A program made the position numbers and the translations under genes. Positions 57,705 to 64,000 of a stretch of 64,000 nt of DNA are shown in pieces (within the stretch, counting starts at the first letter, position 1; each line of letters starts with the position of its first letter). The DNA comes from Stereum hirsutum FP-91666 SS1 (lineage: Eukaryota > Basidiomycota > Agaricomycetes > Russulales > Stereaceae), in the NCBI RefSeq assembly GCF_000264905.1, contig NW_006763134.1, forward strand, positions 1,507,626 to 1,571,625, in the 5' to 3' direction. The notes under the pieces were generated by a model, which did no database searches, was not told where the DNA came from, and was given only the letters and a program-made list of their open reading frames with translations.

Positions 57705-60040
57705 TCATAGGTTCCTCCTCTTGATTCCAATCTTGCAGTCCACGGGCTTCCTGAGGAAGCCCTCTTTTGTTGCGAACTATAAAACGTCCAGCCAGCCATC
57801 ATGTTAGTACATGGTCTCATGGCATCGCGGAAGAAAGAAGAGACATGACACAATCAGGGGCTGACGAAGGAAGGGGGAAACGCACCGGCTTTGTCGGGTC
57901 CTCGAGAACAAAGTCGTATCGACGCAAGATGGACGAGATAATAATGAGGAGTTCCATACTTGCGAGGTTTCGGCCGACGCAAGCACTGGGTATGACCAAC
58001 CAATGAGTTCCAAGGAGGCGAAGGCACAGAACCAGGCAGCCCATCAAAGCCGCGGACGGTCGAGACGGTCAGAATCAGTTGCGTTACACGAGCCACAACG
58101 CCACACCACATCCACCGAGAAAAAAAGAAGCATGTCAGTTAGATGTTTGTTAATCTTTCGTGGCAGTTTGCGGTGCATGTCCATCAGGGGAGCAGGTCGT
58201 GTAGACTTACCGCGGTCCAAACGAAAATGGATTATAGGCTTTCTGTATCATCTCTGCGTCCCTCTCGAACCACCTCTCCGGTCTGAATGCCTCCACGTCA
58301 TACCCCCAGACGTCGACATCCCTGTGGATCGTGTAGCTCGGTACACTCAGGATAGTTCCCTCAGGGAAATACTTGCCGCACACCGTCAAACCACCTTCAG
58401 GGGCTATGCGAGGCAGGCCGATACCGGAGGTGGAGTGCAGACGGATGGACTCGTCGATGACGGCCTGGAGATACTTCAGATTCTTGGTCTGTTCAAAGGT
58501 TGATGCGGGATCGTCTTCGTTACCAAGAGCAGCATCAAGTTCGACATGTAGTTTTTCTTGAACGGCGGGGTTTGCAGCGAGGTAGTAAGTGATGGCACAT
58601 GAGGTGCTGGCAAATGAAGCGCAAACAAAGTCAAAGATTAGAATCCAGATCAGGATGCTCAAATGATGGAGAGATGGGTCGTTACTTCGAAGTCGTATCG
58701 CTACCCGCAATAAGTTGTGTCAGTGCCTCGGCGGTCAACTCTTCCCTCCCCATAGGACGTCCTTCGTCGTCTTTTCCTTCCTGGAGTTTGCTGAGAAGGT
58801 CGACACGATACGTCGGCTGGTTCAACCTTTTAGAAACGGCGGCGATGGCCAAACCTGCGAGGTTCTTTACTGCCTGATCGCCTTTGCTGAACCAGGGAAT
58901 GTAACGTTTGACGTAGGGACGCAACCAAGGCGGCAAGACGCCCATCGAGGCGGAAAACTCGCCACGGTCGTTGAGAATTTGGACCGCAGGGATGTGTACG
59001 ACTTCGACCTTCGCCTCGTCTTGACCACTGAAGTGTAAAAGATGAGCCAGTTGCCATTGCATAAGATTTTTGGGTATCATCACTCACTAGGCGGCAATTG
59101 CGTCCTTTGCTGACTTGGCAACGGCTGAAAAAGGTTAACAATTCCAGGCTCAGCTGAAAACAATTAGCCAAAAATGTGATTACTAACGAGCCGAGTCTTT
59201 TGCAGCTTGCAACATTCCGAAGGGACTTCCAAAGGCCAGATCACCTTGATACGCTCAGTCAGTGGCATAACGCTTAGTCCGTGTCCAAAAAAATATACCG
59301 ATAATATCGAATGCAAGGTAATTATACCCTGGGAGGAATGTTAGACATCTTTCGAACAGCAAGAACATGACCAGAACTCACATGGCAAACAATCCAACCA
59401 CAGCCTTCCTTCTCTCCCTACCCATCCACCCTCACCTTCGGTGCCACTCTCGCCATTGACGGCAAGGTCGTAAAGCCTGTCCCACTGAGCGATAAGAGAC
59501 TTCACATACTCCCTCACGTGCGGCTCGAACTCGAGCACGTTTTTCTGGGAGAATATGTGTGAGACGATCTTACGCTTGCGGGCATGGGCTGCGCGGTCTC
59601 GAGTGTTGAAGAGACCACGGTGGATTGAGACGAAGGCGTCGTAAAAGTTGGATTTGAGCGAGCCGTTGCCGTGCGCATAGACAATCTGCAGAGCTTCTGG
59701 GTCGGAGATGGAGATATGGTTGGGTGCTATGCGGACGATTGGGCCTGCAGCATGAAGGTATACACGTTTGTATTAGAGTGAAACAAGAGTTTTGGTTCGG
59801 GCGGCACGCACCGTACTTGTTATGCATCTCATGCACAACCTCCGACCGATGACCTTGGGCCGCTACCCAACCGAGCCAAAGATCTGTAAACCGGGCCCAG
59901 AAAGGTCCAGGATACGAACGTATCCCGTGAACGTCAACAAGCCAAGGGATTACATGGGCGAGTACGAGGAGAACAGGCACGGCGACGAGACACGTCTTCC
60001 CATCGACGTTGGTGACGGCGTTGACGAGCGAAGCGAGCAT
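57705..60040 (-). CDS. Cytochrome P450, CYP53-like (benzoate 4-monooxygenase)
   Basis: Minus-strand multi-exon gene, start MLASLVNAVTNVDGKTCLVA (60040) with a membrane anchor (VAVPVLLVLAHVIPWLVDV) followed by the proline hinge YPGPFWARFTDLWLGW. Then IVRIAPNHISISDPEALQIV, YAHGNGSLKSNFYDAFVSIH, RGLFNTRDRAAHARKRKIVS and HIFSQKNVLEFEPHVREYV, which I recognise as CYP53 blocks. I-helix AGSDTTS, ExxR in DESIRLHS, and heme loop FSFGPRACVGRNLA (Cys ligand) split by an intron. It ends GFLRKPVDCKIGIKRRNL. CYP53 enzymes hydroxylate benzoate at the para position in the ER, entering aromatic degradation and detoxification. Assigned to the family with high, to the exact substrate with moderate, confidence. 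Confidence 0.87.
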
Positions 60041-60097
60041 GACAGATGCTCGTTCGGGGAAAAGAATGAATGAGAGTTCGTAGCGCGTCTGATCGCC

Positions 60098-60106
60098 TTT
60101 TTATAC
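60098..60106 (-). promoter_or_regulatory. Candidate TATA box of the P450 gene
   Basis: The minus strand reads GTATAAAAAGG here, 58-66 bp upstream of the start codon at 60040. Position and orientation fit a core promoter of a strongly inducible gene. Confidence 0.55.
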
Positions 60107-61134
60107 TTTCGAATGTGACTTGATCCTGCCGGGCGCGTAGGGCGGAAACACCTGAACGCGTCTCAATTGCCTCGTAAGGAAACTCTGAGGAACGATGCGC
60201 CTCCAGCCGACTCGGAACCCCTAATGTCATGTGGCGGCCAATTAGGAGCAAAAGATTGCGCAACAAATGCCGACCGAACTATTTACTGTGGCTCAAGCTT
60301 CTGACTGCTGAGGATATACATACTGAAGAGTACACCAAGAGTGTTCCCTTTTAAAACGGCATTTATGTCTCTGCAGTATCGAGAGTGTTTTTCATCATAG
60401 GGTTACGTATAGAAATACGTCTGTTCCAAGTCTGTTCAGGTGACTTCCCAACCGCACTTTGGTTGAGCCTGCTACGCCAAAATGAGTAAACTTTCTTATG
60501 TGAGAGGGAGGCCATATGTAGCTCGCCATACTCCATGCAGCAAGGTTGAAGCAAGGTTCAAGTTGGAGAAGGATGCGCGCTCCCTTGTGCGGATGTTCCG
60601 ATGCCCGATAAGTATGTACTCGAAGCTTCTTCGAACATCTTCTTTCAATGCGTGCCTGCTAGGATTGACGAGGACGACTGGGTCAATCGTCAGGCTCAAT
60701 GTTGGGCCAATACGAGATGCAGAAGTATCGGATTTATCAGGGTTTATACTACTTACTAATTCCACTGGCTTCCAATGCAGCCCATGAAGAGTCGACGGAA
60801 GTCGGGAAGGTTTGGACCATGAGGGAAGTTATTAATGGAGACTATGGACTCTTGAGTTGAATATGCTAGCGCTCAAGCATGATACCCATGGGCGCTGCGA
60901 GGGCAAGTATGAATCTGAATGTCTCTGGGCCGTGGTGGTGGCGAAGGTAGAACGCGCGCGCCACATCTGAACCTCCTCAAGACCTGTCGCGTCCGAATAT
61001 CGGCCTTAAAAGATGTTCTGACCTACATGAACGCCCAGGACACGCCTGCATCTTATACCCCACAAGCCCACTCCCCGTCATTGATATCCACATCTCGCAT
61101 CCAGCTAGTCCCATCTAGACCAGCGTAAAGGATA
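60107..61134. other. Intergenic, no supported gene
   Basis: Between the P450 promoter and the end of the F-box gene. Only short open frames (60482-60787) without recognisable features. Confidence 0.45.
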
Positions 61135-62741
61135 TCAGCTCCAGACGAACCCTATATGAAGTGCATTCACAGCGCAGAGAATGGGCTCACAGATCGAACA
61201 CCGCACCAGCGTAGGGCACACCTGTCCCAAAATAACCACCGTCATTCTATCAACCTCTGGGTTTCTATCGTCGACAGTCCCACTGCCATCCCAGCACCGC
61301 CCAACCCACAGAACAGCCAGGCTGCGAAGAGATTTGAACCCCGTGAAAGCGTGTGCGAATGTCTCGATACCTTTCTACTCGACCCAACCGAGAATGGAAA
61401 TGTCATCAAATCAAGGTTAAATCCAGTCTTCGAGAAAACTAGGAAAACTCACCTCCGTTACACTGAGCCTTCCGTTATAGTATGTGTGCCTCAGCTCTAG
61501 CTCTTCGATCCATGGCAAGAACTTTCCCGTTGTTACCGCAACCTTCATGTCAATGTCGAACCTTTCTCTCTTCAAGATCAGTTTCCTCAACGTCCCCGAG
61601 AATACGTTCAACTTCTCCAACAATTGCTCCTCTTTACCCCACAGATAAAACATTACACAGTCGAAATCTAAAGTGGCATCCTTCAGTGGTGGCGGTTGTA
61701 GGACGTGTGATTCGCCACCAGGAGCTTCGGCGAATAAGCTATCGAATATTTGCCAAGGTGCCTCCATCTTTTCCAGTTTCCGAAGTGCTCTGCTTAAGTC
61801 TTGTTTGACCAGCGGATCGCTACCGCCCCCTTCATTGATCGTAATTGCGACATCTTCAAGATTCTCGTGTCTCCTCAGAAACTGATATACGCTCTCGTCA
61901 CCTTGAAACGCGTCGAGAGAGAATGCCTGAAGGAGAGGACAGTGAATATAGGGTAAGAGTTGGACAGGGGCTAGATGGTGGTCGCGGCTGGTTGGGTAGA
62001 CTCGAATCCCGGTAAGACGCAGAGAACGAAGGTTGGGCAGAATGTGCAGGATCGAGGTCAGGAGGGATTGGATTGCTGTCAATGTTGGTGGCGAAGGGGG
62101 AGTCTGTTTCGATGTGATCTGTTCGAGTCCGGCGAGTTCACGCCTGGTGAGCGAGTCGCTCAGAGCAGTTGGCAGTGATGCTGCTGGTGCAGAGTCGTCG
62201 AAGTTCGCGATATCGGAGGTTACGAATTTAGTGAGCGCCGTCGAAGGATCTGACACTTCTTGTCGCCTACAGTCCGAGTCTTCAGTACGCCTGTTCAAAA
62301 TTTGTGACGAAGAAAAGCAACGAGCACTCACGTTATCTCCACGAACTCCATCCCTCGCACGCACATCGCTTTGTTCACCTTTCCCACTTTCAGCCAGCGT
62401 ACACCTACACCTGCTGTCCCAATCTCAGATCCCACTGATGCCAATGCACCGTCACTCTCGCTTCCACTGGTGCCATCACCATCACTATACATCAAAACCT
62501 CATACAGCCTTAACAACCTTCCGAATAGCCTATCCGCCTCTTCCGTTGTTCCCACGTGGCAATCGACTTTGATGTCCTGGTAGAGAACGGGGTCTGTAGC
62601 GTCGAGGAGAGATTTAGAGGTTCGCCGGAGAGAGAGGAGGGTTGAGGTGGTGCAGAAGGGGAGGATCTTCTGGATGAGGTTTGGTGGTAGTGGATCGCGA
62701 GTCTGTGATGGGGAAGACAAAGGAATAGCTGTGGATGTCAT
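61135..62741 (-). CDS. F-box protein with LRR-like C-terminal region
   Basis: Three exons on the minus strand. Start MTSTAIPLSSPSQTRDPLPP leads into an F-box (LIQKILPFCTTSTLLSLRRT, then SKSLLDATDPVLYQDI). A linker with acidic/Ser residues ends exon 1 near FVEIT. Exon 2 (about 61,450-62,290) contains leucine-rich stretches such as ILHILPNLRSLRLTGIRVYP and LLQAFSLDAF, LRKLILKRERFDIDMKV and WIEELELRHTYYNGRL. Exon 3 (acceptor GAGTAG) encodes KGIETFAHAFTGFKSLRSLA and ends at 61135. F-box proteins of this layout are substrate receptors of SCF ubiquitin ligases and are strongly expanded in Agaricomycetes; the target is unknown. The final acceptor was chosen because it alone keeps the leucine-rich frame. 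Confidence 0.78.
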
Positions 62742-63160
62742 GTTTGGGTCGCGGTTCAGTATCAAAGCTTTCTGTAGTTGTAGAAGGAAGGGTCGGGTTG
62801 GGGAGGGGAGGAAGGAGAGAGACTCGGATATATATGTGGTCGAGTCGGATACGCAGCGGTGCTCTATCACCGTTGTGGCTACGCTGAGCGCTTATACTAG
62901 TGACGTCTTTTCAGCGTCCAGAAGAGAGCGTTACTTCTTCTGAGGGCCTCGCTGAGCGCTTTGGTGTAAGCATCATGATTGAAAAGCAGTGAAGAGTCTA
63001 GTATGTATAAGAGTCAATAGCGTCATGGAACCTCGAGTGCTAGATAAGACTGCGAGCTGTGTCGTCAGAGTATCTATCCCTGCGCTCTGATCTTCGGAGT
63101 GAGTAGAGTTAGAGGTTGAATTGAACTACGGAAGAAGTAATAACTTACCTTCCTCCCCGA
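62742..63160. other. Intergenic spacer
   Basis: F-box gene promoter and MFS gene 3' flank. A TATA-like TATATATCC on the minus strand lies at about 62,828-62,836, some 90 bp upstream of the F-box gene start. Confidence 0.4.
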
Positions 63161-64000
63161 TTAATCCGCTCGTTGATGACCCGTCGGTACCAACGCCCAC
63201 AATACAAACAATAACCCCATCATACCCACCAACCTGCACCACAACATTACAGTAAGTCTGGTCAAAACAAAATACAAGCAGAAGAGTGAAAATACTCACA
63301 AAGGCTGCAGAGTCCAGATCCCGGCTTTCCCCGCAATCGCACCCGTCATAAACGGCAGCAACGCGCTCCCCGTTTGTCCAAAGCCCGCGATCCAACCGAT
63401 ACAGCCCGTAAGGAGCCAACGGGGAAGAATGCGTGAGGCTTCGTTCATCACGATGGGGTAAACTGGGCCGAGGAGGACTCCGACGAGGGAGACGGAGACG
63501 GCGCCTCCGATTAGGGAGGGGACGAGCCAGATCACTAGTTCGAGGCTGGGGATGGATGGACGGTGAGTGGCTCAAGTCTGTGGCTTGCGATGGCGGAGGA
63601 AAGGTGCGGGGCGGAGTAATAACTTACGCTATGGCGAGGGCGATGTAGATGAACAAGACGAGGCGTTCGCCGACCTGTTAGATAGAGTGTGGAGCGCATA
63701 AGTCAATGAACTGTTATGACCGATAAGATGTTTCAGTTCTTTTACTTTGTGGTTCACCCATAGCAGAGCCACTCGTCCGACGGTTAGCCCTGACAGTCGA
63801 AAGAATGATCCACGAGCAGAGAAATACATTAGGCGAGTAGAACATGGGAGAAGGATATATTACCTCCGAAGAATCCAGAAGAGATATAACCGGAAGAGTG
63901 GCCTCCACCGCGTACTTGTTGAATGAATGTGACAATCCATCCTGTGTGCACACCAGCCAGTCAGTATGTTAGTTTTGAAACAGAAGATACGGCCGCAGTA
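63161..64000 (-). CDS. MFS transporter, C-terminal part (BSC6/fucose-permease-like)
   Basis: The gene runs off the right edge; only the C-terminal half is here. Minus-strand exons read GWIVTFIQQVRGGGHSSGYI, SSGFFGGLTVGRVALLWVNH, VGERLVLFIYIALAI, IWLVPSLIGGAVSVSLVGVL, LGPVYPIVMNEASRILPRWL, GWIAGFGQTGSALLPFMTGA and VGMMGLLFVLWALVPTGHQR before stop at 63161. About six membrane helices are visible. The blocks GWIVTFI...RGGG.SSGY and LGPVYPIV are typical of fungal MFS proteins related to yeast BSC6 and fucose permeases; substrate unknown. Confidence 0.82.

Noticed and set aside
57705..62741. Secondary-metabolite cluster around the P450
   Set aside because: The neighbours are an F-box protein, an unknown membrane protein and a generic MFS transporter; there is no synthase, and CYP53 is a primary detoxification/degradation enzyme.
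1..64000. tRNA, rRNA genes or CRISPR arrays
   Set aside because: No convincing cloverleaf with a TTCRA loop, no rRNA-like segment and no regularly spaced repeat array were seen by eye; a dedicated scan could still find a tRNA.

Overview
The window looks like a stretch of an Agaricomycete (mushroom-forming basidiomycete) nuclear genome. Genes are dense, on both strands, and cut by many short introns of about 45-120 nt with GT-AG ends and CTGAC/CTAAC-like branch sites. Several families typical of this group are present: a macrophage-activating-glycoprotein homologue, a DUF6699 protein, an agaricomycete-type MYND protein, a CYP53-type P450, and lineage-specific unknown families. I could not run any search. 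All names rest on recognising motifs in translated exons, and exon joins were checked by hand for phase where exon coordinates are given.

Layout: 1-10.2 kb is accessory in character. It has two related F-box-like genes (the first partial and apparently broken), a clean tandem duplication of an unknown gene (2370-3438 and 3598-4553), a gene-poor repeat-bearing stretch of 2.7 kb, a lineage-specific unknown gene (7231-8719) and a DUF6699 gene (8919-10208). From 11.5 kb the content is mostly conserved: a triose-phosphate-transporter-family protein (-), LSM8 (+), a MYND zinc-finger protein (-), a small secreted Gly/Ser/Asn-rich protein (-) and a secreted, probably GPI-anchored MAG-like glycoprotein (+).

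The centre holds a 16-exon gene (23430-31270) for a 2330-residue protein: a ZNFX1-like SF1 helicase, a Cys/His-rich NFX1-like segment, three CbbX-type AAA+ modules and a coiled coil. All four P-loops are interrupted by phase-1 introns. It is followed by an NCS1 uracil/nucleobase permease (-), a securin-like KEN-box protein (-), a Ran1/Ksp1-type Ser/Thr kinase with a 6-nt micro-exon (+), prephenate dehydratase (+), an ELYS-like nuclear pore protein (-), a PITH-domain protein (-), mitochondrial ribosomal protein uS5 (+) and a purine nucleoside permease-family protein (-).

The right end has a convergent pair of single-pass membrane proteins that are paralogues of each other (53706-54403 and 55141-56288), a CYP53-like benzoate 4-hydroxylase (-), an F-box protein (-) and the C-terminal part of an MFS transporter that runs off the window (-). 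I see no operon-like pathway cluster. Two small transport/metabolism themes recur (nucleobase uptake: the NCS1 and NUP-family genes; aromatic metabolism: prephenate dehydratase and CYP53), but their proximity is probably coincidental. The most distinctive items are the helicase/AAA+ giant with its split P-loops, the convergent membrane-protein paralogues, the tandem unknown pair, and the TTTCACCC-rich repeat clusters near 5.5 and 6.8 kb. No CRISPR array, rRNA or convincing tRNA was seen.
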